Origin: Aminipila sp963524205
GTDB lineage: Bacteria > Bacillota > Clostridia > Peptostreptococcales > Anaerovoracaceae
Direction of reading: 5' to 3'
DNA: 64,000 nt
Assembly: GCA_963524205.1 (NCBI GenBank)
Contig: CAURED010000016.1
Coordinates: forward strand, 1 to 64,000
In this document: piece after piece, positions 16,382 to 25,437 of the stretch
How positions within the stretch are numbered: the stretch's first letter is position 1
Layout: each line of letters opens with the position of its first letter
The notes under the pieces: model-generated
Database searches by the model: none
Seen by the model: only the letters and a program-made list of their open reading frames with translations
What the model was told of the DNA's origin: nothing
Program-made: the position numbers and the translations under genes

Positions 16382-17770
16382 TTACAGCGGAAGCGTAACG
16401 ATGAATTGACTGCCCTTATACAATTCACTTTTTACTTCTATATGACCACCATGAGCGTCAACAATTGCTTTTACAACAGATAATCCAATTCCTGAGCCAC
16501 CTGTATTTCGATCCCGTGATTTATCTGTACGATATAAATGATCAAAAATATTCGGCAGGTCTTCTTCTTCTATACCTACACCTGTATCAGAAATGATGAG
16601 CTCTGCATTATTCCCATATTTGCTTGCAGTTACCTGAATTTCTCCGCCGGTATCCGTATATTTAATTGCGTTGGACAGTAAGTTTATAATTACCTGAATT
16701 ATTTTGTCCTTATCTGCATAGATTTCACATGGTTTTGTGCTGATATCCATTTGTATATTCTGATTGGAAAGCTCCGGTTGAAAATTTAAAACAATTTGAT
16801 GGATAACATTTAATAAATCAAACTTTGTTCTCTCAAGCTTAAGGCTGTCATTTTCAATTTGTACGATTTTATCTATATCGGATATCATGCGGGTTAGTCT
16901 TAAGATTTCTTCTCTACAACTCTCCAGCCTTTCTGGTGTAGGATTCAATATACCATCAATTATTGCCTCTAAGTTTGATTGTAATGCAGCCAATGGTGTC
17001 CTAAATTCATGAGCATAATCTCTTGCCATACGCTTCTTAGAAATTTGTTGCTTTTCAAGAGTATCAGCTAATATGTTTACACTATGTATTAACTGGTTAA
17101 TTTCATTTGTTTTAGAAACAAGTGTTAATCTCTCGCTATAATTGCCTGCTTCTATCTGTATTGTTTTATTTATTACTTTTTTAATTGGCATTGAAATCCT
17201 GTTTGCCATATAAAATCCTAGAAAAGCTGCTATCATCAAAAATAATATGCCTATACTAATAAAAACTTTATTTAATACTTGAATGAATTGTATATCTTCA
17301 TCATTATAAAAATAAGGTCCATAATAGCCAAGGGTAACGGTGGCAACCTTTTTACCATTTTTCAGAACATCATAATTATTTTCTTTATATTGACCATTAA
17401 AGTTGGGATATATTTTTGCCATATTAGAGCGCATGCTTTCAAGCATATTATCACACATTTGGCTATCCAAAGTGCTCATACAAAACAATTGGTTATTCTT
17501 TAAGTCATTAACCATCAAAATCAAGCCTTGTGATAGTGCAGTGTGACCTATATTTTCAAGAGAATCCTCACTAGGGAATTCTCCATTTGCACTAAATTCA
17601 TCGGCTACTAAATTTACTATGTCATGATTTTTCTTTTCCTGCGTATTTGCAATATAACTTTGAAACTTATTTTCTAGAAAATAATTAGATACAAATAAAA
17701 GAGAGCTAACTAGAAACAAAGAAAGTAAAACATAGGATATAGTCAATTTAACTTTAAGACTTAAATTCAT
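16382..17770 (-). CDS. Sensor histidine kinase of the copper island
   Basis: Two membrane segments (about 10-32 and 168-188) flank a 135-residue external sensor. HAMP, HisKA with H254 (YAHEFRTPL) and HATPase (DTGVGI, GSGIGLSV) follow. The sensor holds an unusual Met/Cys cluster (C97, M98, M105, C106, M109, M113, M117) that could bind Cu(I) or Ag(I). It is the last gene of a minus-strand run from copZ, 18 bases after its response regulator. A copper-sensing role is inferred from this context. Confidence 0.88.
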   Translation of the reverse strand: MNLSLKVKLTISYVLLSLFLVSSLLFVSNYFLENKFQSYIANTQEKKNHDIVNLVADEFSANGEFPSEDSLENIGHTALSQGLILMVNDLKNNQLFCMSTLDSQMCDNMLESMRSNMAKIYPNFNGQYKENNYDVLKNGKKVATVTLGYYGPYFYNDEDIQFIQVLNKVFISIGILFLMIAAFLGFYMANRISMPIKKVINKTIQIEAGNYSERLTLVSKTNEINQLIHSVNILADTLEKQQISKKRMARDYAHEFRTPLAALQSNLEAIIDGILNPTPERLESCREEILRLTRMISDIDKIVQIENDSLKLERTKFDLLNVIHQIVLNFQPELSNQNIQMDISTKPCEIYADKDKIIQVIINLLSNAIKYTDTGGEIQVTASKYGNNAELIISDTGVGIEEEDLPNIFDHLYRTDKSRDRNTGGSGIGLSVVKAIVDAHGGHIEVKSELYKGSQFIVTLPL

Positions 17771-17788
17771 AATTAACTCCCTTCTTTA

Positions 17789-18493
17789 TCACTGGTTATC
17801 TCCAAATTTATAGCCGACACCTCGAACCGTAAGAATATATCTTGGATTGGTGGTATCATCCTCTATTTTACTCCTCAAATTTTTTATATGTGAGTCAATC
17901 GTCCTTTCAAACCCATCATAATCTGCTCCAAGGACAATATCAATCAATTCCTCTCTCGTAAATATTTTTTTCGGATATTTCATCAATGAACATAATAATT
18001 TGAATTCTATACGTGTGAGATTTACGCTTACACCAGACTTTTTAACAGTATAAGAATTTAAATCAATTTGTAAATCATTGTCATTCCAGCTCATTATATG
18101 AAAAAGGGGAGACACGCCTTCATCAGCGCGCCGGAGTAAGCTATTTATTCTTGCCATTAACTCTCTGGGGCTAAATGGCTTAGTCACATAATCATCTGCC
18201 CCAATATTTAATCCATTTATCTTTTCCTCTTCACTGATTTTTGCAGTTAGCATGATAATTGGAACTCTGGAATTTCTTCGAATAATTTTGCATATTTCTT
18301 CGCCTGATATCTTGGGTAACATCAAATCTAAAACAACTAAATCAGGATTTACATTGTCAAATAAAGTAAGGGCCTTTTCTCCATCATAAGCAGCAAATGG
18401 ATTATATCCGCTTTTTTCTAGATAAGCTACTACTGCTTCTACTATTTTAGGCTCATCATCAACAATCAGCACTTTTTTCTTATCTTCAATCAT
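17789..18493 (-). CDS. OmpR-type response regulator of the copper island
   Basis: Receiver domain with DDE (12-14), D56 (VVLDLMLP) and the K-P-F-S-P switch end; C-terminal winged helix (FKLLCSLMKYPKKIFTREEL, TIDSHIKNLRSKIED, GVGYKFG). It lies 57 bases after the HMA/SafE/cupredoxin gene and 18 before its kinase. It is likely the CusR-like activator of the operon. Confidence 0.88.
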   Translation of the reverse strand: MIEDKKKVLIVDDEPKIVEAVVAYLEKSGYNPFAAYDGEKALTLFDNVNPDLVVLDLMLPKISGEEICKIIRRNSRVPIIMLTAKISEEEKINGLNIGADDYVTKPFSPRELMARINSLLRRADEGVSPLFHIMSWNDNDLQIDLNSYTVKKSGVSVNLTRIEFKLLCSLMKYPKKIFTREELIDIVLGADYDGFERTIDSHIKNLRSKIEDDTTNPRYILTVRGVGYKFGDNQ

Positions 18494-18550
18494 GTCATCC
18501 CTCCCATATCATTACTATACCATAAAGACAAAATCATAATCAACTATAGG

Positions 18551-19978
18551 TTATATACCACAACATCCTGCTGGCATTCCTGAATTATTTACAGCTGTTG
18601 AATCTAGTGCATCTTTTGTAGCGTCAACATTCTGTATATCCTCAACCACGGTGATACTACTCGTAATCATACCCATCCAGCAGCTATATCCAAACTTTCC
18701 GGTTTCCGTTGGGGTAAAGGTAATCACATTTTCACCTACTTGCAATTTTTGCTTTATATTATACTCCGGAATAATCATTTCATTGTTACATCCGTTTAAA
18801 TCCCCTTTATCTACATTAATTGTCCACTTCACTGGAGTCCCTGCTTGTACTGCAATCGGAGAATAACTGCCTCCATCCAACGTAGTCATTACTTGTTGCT
18901 CTTCGCCTACAATACTGCTTATAGTTGCATTATCCGTACTAGCACTGGCAGCCAAGGAACCAAAACTAATTCCTGTAAAGGCCATTCCTCTATTCATCAT
19001 CACAATGCCCAATACGATAACTAACATTGCACTTACTTTTACCATATTTTTTGCAAACTTAGAACTTAGCATTGAGCCTAGCGCGCCAAAAGCAAACAGA
19101 AGAGGAACGGTTCCTAGACTAAACATAAACATTGATAATGCACCAGCTAAAAAGCTACCTGTTCCAAGTGCGTATAACTGCATAGCTTGTAACGGTCCGC
19201 AAGGCATTAAACCATTTAATAACCCAACTACAAATGGACCTTTATTATTGTTTGCACTATATATTTTGTTAGCAAATACCTTAGGCATATGTGGGTTTAA
19301 TTTTTTTAGCCAAGGAAATATGTTCAACATATTCAATCCCATTATAACCATAAAGGTACCAGCTACTATGGTTATAAAAGCGCTTCCAGCATTTGACATA
19401 GTGAATACTGATCCAAGTGCACCTACAATACCACCTATTATGGTGTATGACACTACTCTTCCTGCATTATACAATAAACTTGGTAGTACCTTTACAAATT
19501 TTTTGTTACTCTCATGATCAAATTTATGGGATACAGAAAGTGACAGGTTAATTCCACCACACATAGCGATGCAATGAAGGGAAGATAACAGACCAACTAC
19601 AAATAAGATGCCATAACCCATACTCGGATCTATTTTGGGTATAAAGTTGAATCCTACCGTATTTTTTATAATAAGATAAAGCCCCAAAATAATAATACCT
19701 ATAACGATAAGCTGATTGTTTGAACTCTTTTGTGAGTTATCTTCAGGTTCGTTTAGATTAAGTTTTACATCATAACCAAGCTTCTTTACTGTATTTATGA
19801 TATCTTCAATTGCAACCTCTTGTGGATCATAAACCACAGATACACTCGCAGCGTAGTAACTTGCATCTACTTCATAAATGCCATGCATTTTAATTAATTT
19901 ATTTTCAATTTTAGATTCGCAGCCTGTACAAGTCAATCCTTCTACTTTAAGTCTCTTTTTAATCAATTTTTTTCCCAC
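18551..19978 (-). CDS. HMA / SafE-DsbD-like membrane / cupredoxin fusion protein
   Basis: Three parts are fused. A heavy-metal-associated domain (1-75) has CTGC at 17-20. A six- to seven-helix UreH/SafE/DsbD-type membrane domain (95-330) has the LHCIAMCGG and GLMPCGPLQAM signatures. A cupredoxin-like C-terminal domain (370-455) has PIAVQAGTPVKW and the C-terminal Cu-site region GYSCWMGM, then a tail ending CCGI. The parts suggest copper passed from the cytosol through the membrane to an outer site. It lies in the cop operon. Confidence 0.85.
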   Translation of the reverse strand: MGKKLIKKRLKVEGLTCTGCESKIENKLIKMHGIYEVDASYYAASVSVVYDPQEVAIEDIINTVKKLGYDVKLNLNEPEDNSQKSSNNQLIVIGIIILGLYLIIKNTVGFNFIPKIDPSMGYGILFVVGLLSSLHCIAMCGGINLSLSVSHKFDHESNKKFVKVLPSLLYNAGRVVSYTIIGGIVGALGSVFTMSNAGSAFITIVAGTFMVIMGLNMLNIFPWLKKLNPHMPKVFANKIYSANNNKGPFVVGLLNGLMPCGPLQAMQLYALGTGSFLAGALSMFMFSLGTVPLLFAFGALGSMLSSKFAKNMVKVSAMLVIVLGIVMMNRGMAFTGISFGSLAASASTDNATISSIVGEEQQVMTTLDGGSYSPIAVQAGTPVKWTINVDKGDLNGCNNEMIIPEYNIKQKLQVGENVITFTPTETGKFGYSCWMGMITSSITVVEDIQNVDATKDALDSTAVNNSGMPAGCCGI

Positions 19979-20030
19979 TACTTATTCCTCCCTTTTATAT
20001 GTCATACGGGCCACCATTACTTTATATCAG

Positions 20031-20714
20031 TTATTGTAAATCAAAAGGCTTTAAAAATTTCTTTACTTTAACTGGCTTACCACTATCATCCTTAACTTCC
20101 ACAGAAGCATAGGCCCAGCCCTCTACTTTATCCGGATCTACTCCTGCTTCAATAAAGATTTCAGGATCTACAACAAATACTATATCTTTATCATTTGAAC
20201 TCATATCCTTTGCCCATTCAAATTTATTTCCATCTCCTAAATCAACACCATAATGGTCCAATACTTCATGGTAACCTATTGAGTCTCTGTAGATATCCAC
20301 CAGTTGATTAAAGGAAGCTGACGGAGTCGCTTCACCAGAATATTTTAACTCGTCATTTCCTAATTCTTTTCCCAGCATGATTTTATCCTCAAAGACAATT
20401 CCTTTTGGTAATTTATTGACATCTAAACCTGCATTAACAAATGGTTTTACGTCAAATTCAATCATCACATCATGCATGGGGCTTTTACTATAGTCTTTAC
20501 TCCAAATAAATCTTGCTGTATCATCCGGTGCACTTAAGGACCAGCCTCCATTCATTTCATCCTCTTCAATTTGATTTGGTATAGCTTCTAATACAGAAGC
20601 GAAGGATGTCTTGGCCACTTCCCCTACTACATCGGATTTACCACAAGCTGAAATGGAAACAATTATGGCAAGTGAAAGTGCTGTAATCAGTATTTTACTC
20701 TTCATAGATTTCAT
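20031..20714 (-). CDS. Lipoprotein of the copper operon, unknown function
   Basis: A lipobox (VSISAC, C24) follows the signal peptide. The 200-residue mature part contains two similar halves: PFVNAGLDVNKLPKGIVFED and IFIEAGVDPDKVEGWAYASV look like a duplicated beta unit. It has Trp- and Asp-rich segments but no Cys and little Met or His, so direct copper binding is not obvious. It sits 15 bases after copA and 52 before the HMA/SafE/cupredoxin fusion, which ties it to extracytoplasmic copper handling. Confidence 0.78.
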   Translation of the reverse strand: MKSMKSKILITALSLAIIVSISACGKSDVVGEVAKTSFASVLEAIPNQIEEDEMNGGWSLSAPDDTARFIWSKDYSKSPMHDVMIEFDVKPFVNAGLDVNKLPKGIVFEDKIMLGKELGNDELKYSGEATPSASFNQLVDIYRDSIGYHEVLDHYGVDLGDGNKFEWAKDMSSNDKDIVFVVDPEIFIEAGVDPDKVEGWAYASVEVKDDSGKPVKVKKFLKPFDLQ

Positions 20715-20729
20715 ATCTTAAATCTCCTT

Positions 20730-22979
20730 TTACTTATAGGGTTTAAACCCTTTTAATCTAAGTGCATTTGTCAAAACGGATACGGAACTTAATGACATAG
20801 CAGCAGCTGCAAATATTGGATTTAATGTTGGACCTCCAAAAACATACAGCAAACCTGCTGCTACTGGTATGCCTAGTACATTATAACCAAACGCCCAAAA
20901 CAGGTTTTGTTTAATATTTCTAATCGTACTTTTGCTTAGCTGAATGGCAGTTGGCACATCCATCAGATCACTTTTCATCAATACAATGTCTGCCGATTCC
21001 ATGGCTACATCCGTTCCAGAACCAATAGCTATTCCGATATCTGCCTGAGCTAGTGCCGGAGCATCATTGATACCGTCTCCTACCATAGAAACAATCTTGC
21101 CTTCTGCTTGCAATTTCTTTACTTCATTTGATTTATCCTGTGGAAGTACTTCTGCCAGAACTCTATCAATTCCTACTTGTTTAGCAATAGTTTCAGCGGT
21201 TCTTCTATTGTCACCAGTAATCATGACTACTTCGATACCCATCTCGTGAAGTTTTTTAATAGCACTGGAGCTGCTTTCTTTTACCACATCAGCAACAGCT
21301 ATTATTCCGGAAAGCTCCTTTTCTATTGCAATGTACATAGGCGTTTTACCTTCAGAGGCTAATTGGTCTGATTCTTCCTTAAGTTTTATTAAAGAAATGT
21401 TCCTATCAGCCATTAATTTTTCATTACCTAAAAGTACGTTTAATCCTTCAACTTGCACCTGAATTCCATACCCTGGTATGGCTTCAAAACCATCCAGCTC
21501 CAAAATGTGTAGGCTTTCCTTTTCAGCACCACGAACGATTGCTTCTCCCAAAGGATGTTCTGATCCTTTTTCTGCCGATGCAGCTATCTGTAATAGTCGC
21601 TGCTTGCTTATGTCACCTATGGTTAAGATATCCGTTACTTCCGGTTTTCCCTCAGTTATGGTACCTGTCTTATCAAATACGATGGTACTTATTTTATGTG
21701 TGTGCTCAAGTGCCTCTCCGCCTTTAATTAATATGCCATATTCTGCACCTTTTCCAGTTCCAACCATAATAGCGGTAGGGGTTGCAAGTCCAAGTGCACA
21801 CGGGCAAGCAATTACAAGAACCGAAATAAATATAGTTAATGCAAATACAGCAGTTTGTCCACTAATCAGCCAAGCAGCAGATGCTACGACAGCAATGGCA
21901 AATACAATTGGGACAAAATATCCTGAAACAACATCAGCCATTTGCGCAATAGGAGCCTTTGTTCCTTGAGCGTCTTCAACTAATTTTATAATCTGAGCTA
22001 AAGCTGTATCACTTCCAACCTTTGTGGCTTTAAATTGAATAGATCCATTTTTATTAAGGCTGGCTGCAAAAACTTTGTCCCCTTCCTTTTTCTCAATGGG
22101 TATACTTTCACCAGTCAGCATAGATTCATCTATAGACGTCAGGCCTTGTGTTACTATTCCATCTACAGGTATTTTTTCACCAGGCTTTACCAGAATAATA
22201 TTATCCACTTCCACTTCTTCAATTGGAATGATTACCTCTTTTCCATCCTGTATGACAATGGCTGTTTTAGGTGTCAGACCCATAAGCTTTTTAATGGCTT
22301 CGGAGGTTTTTCCTTTGGAAACTGCTTCAAGCGATTTCCCTAATAAAATCAAGGTGATAATAACCCCTGCTGTTTCAAAATACAAATCCTCCATGTAGCC
22401 GAAATCACCAATTGAAATTCGGTATGTTGAATATACGCTATATAAAATTGCCGCAGAGGTGCCCATAGCAATCAGTGAATCCATATTGGGGCTTCTGCTT
22501 AAAATTGCCTTAAATCCTACGGAATAAAACTTATTTCCAGCAATTAATATTGGTATCAACAATGCAATTTGTGTGAAGGCATAATTTAAAGGATACTGCA
22601 TAGGTTTTAATGCATCAGGAATTGGGAATCTCAGCCACCATATCATTGCTCCCATTGCCAAATATAACAGAGGAATACAGCAAACTGCAGAAACAATAAA
22701 CTTTGTCCACAAAGTTTTTATTTCTTTTTCCTTTCGGATTTTATCCTCATCTACCGTTAATTTTTTCTGTATTTCTAAGGCTTCATAACCAGCCTTTGTT
22801 ATTGTGTTTTTTATATCTGATAAATTTATTTTTTCAGGGTCATAATTCGTAACAAGCTTTTCCGATGCAAAATTTACAGAAACAGTAGAAACTCCATCTA
22901 ATTTAGAAACAACTTTTTCTATTCTATTTGCACAAGCTGCACATGTCATACCCACAATTTGAAGATTTTCTTTCTGCAT
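20730..22979 (-). CDS. copA: Copper-exporting P1B-type ATPase
   Basis: The N-terminal HMA domain has the CAAC site (C13, C16). Eight membrane segments follow, with the CPC motif (VIACPCALGLATP) in the sixth, typical of Cu(I)/Ag(I) pumps. Catalytic DKTGT, the SEHPLGEAIV (HP) motif of the N-domain, and GDGINDAPAL are all present. It pumps Cu+ out of the cytosol using ATP. Its gene follows copZ by 37 bases. GAAGGAGAG selects the start at 22979, eight codons inside the open frame. Confidence 0.95.
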   Translation of the reverse strand: MQKENLQIVGMTCAACANRIEKVVSKLDGVSTVSVNFASEKLVTNYDPEKINLSDIKNTITKAGYEALEIQKKLTVDEDKIRKEKEIKTLWTKFIVSAVCCIPLLYLAMGAMIWWLRFPIPDALKPMQYPLNYAFTQIALLIPILIAGNKFYSVGFKAILSRSPNMDSLIAMGTSAAILYSVYSTYRISIGDFGYMEDLYFETAGVIITLILLGKSLEAVSKGKTSEAIKKLMGLTPKTAIVIQDGKEVIIPIEEVEVDNIILVKPGEKIPVDGIVTQGLTSIDESMLTGESIPIEKKEGDKVFAASLNKNGSIQFKATKVGSDTALAQIIKLVEDAQGTKAPIAQMADVVSGYFVPIVFAIAVVASAAWLISGQTAVFALTIFISVLVIACPCALGLATPTAIMVGTGKGAEYGILIKGGEALEHTHKISTIVFDKTGTITEGKPEVTDILTIGDISKQRLLQIAASAEKGSEHPLGEAIVRGAEKESLHILELDGFEAIPGYGIQVQVEGLNVLLGNEKLMADRNISLIKLKEESDQLASEGKTPMYIAIEKELSGIIAVADVVKESSSSAIKKLHEMGIEVVMITGDNRRTAETIAKQVGIDRVLAEVLPQDKSNEVKKLQAEGKIVSMVGDGINDAPALAQADIGIAIGSGTDVAMESADIVLMKSDLMDVPTAIQLSKSTIRNIKQNLFWAFGYNVLGIPVAAGLLYVFGGPTLNPIFAAAAMSLSSVSVLTNALRLKGFKPYK

Positions 22980-23016
22980 GCTTCTCTCTCCTTCTTTAGA
23001 CACTTTGCAAAACGTT

Positions 23017-23229
23017 TTACACTACATCGTAACCCGCATCTTCAATAGCTTCTGCTAAACTTTTTTCTGTTACTATATCCTCTTCATATTGGATTGCTAC
23101 AGTCTTTTCATTTAAATTGACTTCTGTATTGCATACGCCCTCCAATTCACTGAGTGCATTCTGGATTGCTTTTTCGCAATGACTGCAAGACATTCCATTT
23201 ACATTTAATTTTGTTGTTATTATTGACAT
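23017..23229 (-). CDS. copZ: Copper chaperone, HMA domain
   Basis: A 70-residue stand-alone HMA domain with the GMSCSHC metal loop (C15, C18) and the beta-alpha-beta pattern ending in AIEDAGYDV. It would deliver Cu(I) to CopA, which is encoded next. GAAGGAG points to the ATG at 23229; the longer frame from 23277 lacks a site. It is the first gene of the copper operon. Confidence 0.92.
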   Translation of the reverse strand: MSIITTKLNVNGMSCSHCEKAIQNALSELEGVCNTEVNLNEKTVAIQYEEDIVTEKSLAEAIEDAGYDVV

Positions 23230-23253
23230 AAGACATTTCTCCTTCTTGTTTTT

Positions 23254-23265
23254 AGTGTATACACT
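23254..23265. promoter_or_regulatory. Palindrome upstream of copZ
   Basis: AGTGTATACACT is a perfect 12-bp palindrome 25 bases before the copZ start and just downstream of the candidate promoter, so bound protein would block transcription. It is not the classic CopY box (TACA-N2-TGTA) nor the C-rich CsoR type. Confidence 0.45.
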
Positions 23266-23289
23266 TTTATTATGCACTAAATGGAAATA

Positions 23290-23319
23290 GTTATAATTTT
23301 ATTGACTTTATACTATCAA
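23290..23319 (-). promoter_or_regulatory. Candidate promoter of the copper operon
   Basis: TTGATA (23314-23319) and TATAAC (23290-23295) on the minus strand are 18 bases apart. Confidence 0.45.
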
Positions 23320-23350
23320 TCCTTTATGGAGATATTGTGGAGAATTAAAA

Positions 23351-23400
23351 AAATAAATGCCCATCATCTAATTTTTACATAGATGCTAAGGCATTTATTT
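23351..23400. terminator. Hairpin between the orphan kinase and the cop operon
   Basis: AAATAAATGCC pairs with GGCATTTATTT; the T-rich flank suits termination after the kinase gene at 23466 (minus strand). Confidence 0.7.
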
Positions 23401-23465
23401 TTAACTTTATTTATAATATTAAATGTGATTTCACCAAAATTTATATTGAACCTTTTCGTATTTTC

Positions 23466-24836
23466 CTATCTATATATATCTGAAAATTCTATATTAATTT
23501 TGTCCATATGATTCTTATTTAGTTCATCACAGCATTTCACTTCATCATATTTTTCATCTGCTAATTTACAAGGTAACGATATAATAAATTCGGCCCCCTG
23601 GTCTGTGCCACTTTTGACAGATATGGTACCACCATGCAGTTCCACTAAGTCTTTTACAAGCGAAAGTCCTATGCCACTTCCTTCATAATTTCTTGTAAAA
23701 GATTTATCAACTTGGACAAATCTTTTAAAGATTACATCTAACTTATCTTCCGGAATCCCCTTTCCATTATCTTTTACACTAATGCAGATTTTTTCTATTC
23801 CGTCCCTAATATCCACCCTGATATTTCCACCACTAGGTGTGAATTTTACTGCATTTGACAGTAGATTTAGCAAGATTCTCTCGATTTTTTCCGGATCACA
23901 AGCAATTATTTTTTCTTCCACATCTGTATCAAAAATTAAAGATATCCCCTTATCTTCAACATAATCCGCTACTGACATGGTTATATTTTCTAAAACACTA
24001 ATAAGATTAACATTCATACTATTTACACAAAAGTATCCTGCATCAATCTTGGTTATATCAATTAAATTATTCGCTAATCTTAAAAGGCGGAAACAATTTT
24101 GTTTCATTATATTATGATATTTATAACAGGCTTTTGAAATTTTCTTGCAGTGGCATCCGTCTAGTTTAAGTAGGTGCATCTGTAATGCTGAAATAATTAC
24201 GTTAATTGGAGTTCTTAACTCATGAGAAATGTTGGAGAAAAATTCTGTTTTAATTTTATACTTGGATATTGTCTCCTCCAATTGCATTGTTCGTTCTTCT
24301 ACCTTATTTTCAAGCTTAGCATATAAAAGAGCATTCTCTATGGAAATAGCAACTTGCGAAATAATTATATTTAATACTTCCATATTATTTTTAGCAAATG
24401 CTCCCGACAAAATGTTATTTTCTAAATACACGACTCCTTTTAAAGCATTTTGTTTCATAATAGGCAGGCACATAACAGATTGAATAGTATTCGATTCAAA
24501 ATATTGATCATAGGAAAATTGACTTCTGGATATATTGTCAATAATCAGCACTTCTTTAGTCATAGTAACATAGTTAATCATAGAGATTGGTAACAAATCT
24601 TTAGCATCACTATTATCAAACTCGATTTCTTTGTGATCAATAAGAAGTTCTGAGTTATTATTTAATTTTCCAGAAGCAAATAAAATCAATCTGTTTTCGT
24701 CTCTTAAAAGTATATGTCCCATTGTGCTCCCTGAATTTTGCATTGCTATTCCCATCAATTTTTCAAGCAATTTTTTTGTTTCAATCTCACAGGAAATAGT
24801 CTGGCATATATTTATTATGGCATTTAAATCATACAT
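23466..24836 (-). CDS. Orphan cytosolic GAF-domain histidine kinase
   Basis: An N-terminal GAF domain (about 15-170) is followed by a coiled-coil linker, HisKA with H205 (NISHELRTPINV) and HATPase (KDNGKGIP, GSGIGLSLV). There is no membrane segment, so the input is probably an internal small molecule or redox signal. No response regulator is adjacent. The GAF-kinase arrangement resembles kinases feeding Spo0F-type relays, but this is only a possibility. Confidence 0.85.
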   Translation of the reverse strand: MYDLNAIINICQTISCEIETKKLLEKLMGIAMQNSGSTMGHILLRDENRLILFASGKLNNNSELLIDHKEIEFDNSDAKDLLPISMINYVTMTKEVLIIDNISRSQFSYDQYFESNTIQSVMCLPIMKQNALKGVVYLENNILSGAFAKNNMEVLNIIISQVAISIENALLYAKLENKVEERTMQLEETISKYKIKTEFFSNISHELRTPINVIISALQMHLLKLDGCHCKKISKACYKYHNIMKQNCFRLLRLANNLIDITKIDAGYFCVNSMNVNLISVLENITMSVADYVEDKGISLIFDTDVEEKIIACDPEKIERILLNLLSNAVKFTPSGGNIRVDIRDGIEKICISVKDNGKGIPEDKLDVIFKRFVQVDKSFTRNYEGSGIGLSLVKDLVELHGGTISVKSGTDQGAEFIISLPCKLADEKYDEVKCCDELNKNHMDKINIEFSDIYR

Positions 24837-24985
24837 TTTACTTTTCCCTTAACTTCCCCTTTTAAAAATACTGTTCTTCTCATTCTTCCATTTTATGCCT
24901 TAATTTGTATCAAATCAAGTTTATTCATGCTTCCTTCTCCAATAAGCACAATGCTCCTTGTTCATTTTATTTAAATTACAAAAAA

Positions 24986-25010
24986 ATGAGCTCTCATAAT
25001 GACAACTCAT
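24986..25010 (-). terminator. Weak hairpin after the YgjP-like gene
   Basis: On the minus strand ATGAG/CTCAT arms are followed by a run of T, 6 bases past the stop codon. The stem is short. Confidence 0.45.
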
Positions 25011-25015
25011 TTCTT

Positions 25016-25435
25016 CTATCTGTCTTCAAGCATTTTCATTTTAAGCTTGTAATCAGGCATAATACTACCTACTTTACGCCAGAAGGATCGATCATGATTC
25101 ATATGATGTATATGACATAGCTCATGAACTACAATATAATCAATCAGCTCCATGGGTAATGTGGATATTAAATAATTATAGGTGATTTCTTTCCTTGAAT
25201 TGCAGCTTCCCCATCGATTGCTGATTTTATCTATTTTTATTCCACTGGGGGTTACTTTTAACAATTTCTGATAAAACTTCGTTCTTTCCCTGGTAATCTG
25301 CTTGCTGCTCCTCATATAAAATTTAATAATCTCCTCTAATATCTCTGCCTCAGATAACCCTTCACTGTGTATAACTTCATCCAGGGGTTTCACATTCCCT
25401 AGATATTTAATGTATTTTTTCTGTGCTTCTTTCAA
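25016..25435 (-). CDS. YgjP-like (DUF45/SprT-type) metallopeptidase
   Basis: The zinc motif HELCH (104-108), with H114 and the NHDRSFW follow-up, is diagnostic of the YgjP/DUF45 family. The usual N-rich lead-in NRWGSCNSR is also present. The 139 residues lack the N-terminal portion found in many relatives (about 220 residues), so this is a short form. It begins 2 bases after the methyltransferase stop, so the two genes are one operon. Substrate unknown. Confidence 0.8.
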   Translation of the reverse strand: MKEAQKKYIKYLGNVKPLDEVIHSEGLSEAEILEEIIKFYMRSSKQITRERTKFYQKLLKVTPSGIKIDKISNRWGSCNSRKEITYNYLISTLPMELIDYIVVHELCHIHHMNHDRSFWRKVGSIMPDYKLKMKMLEDR

Positions 25436-25437
25436 TT

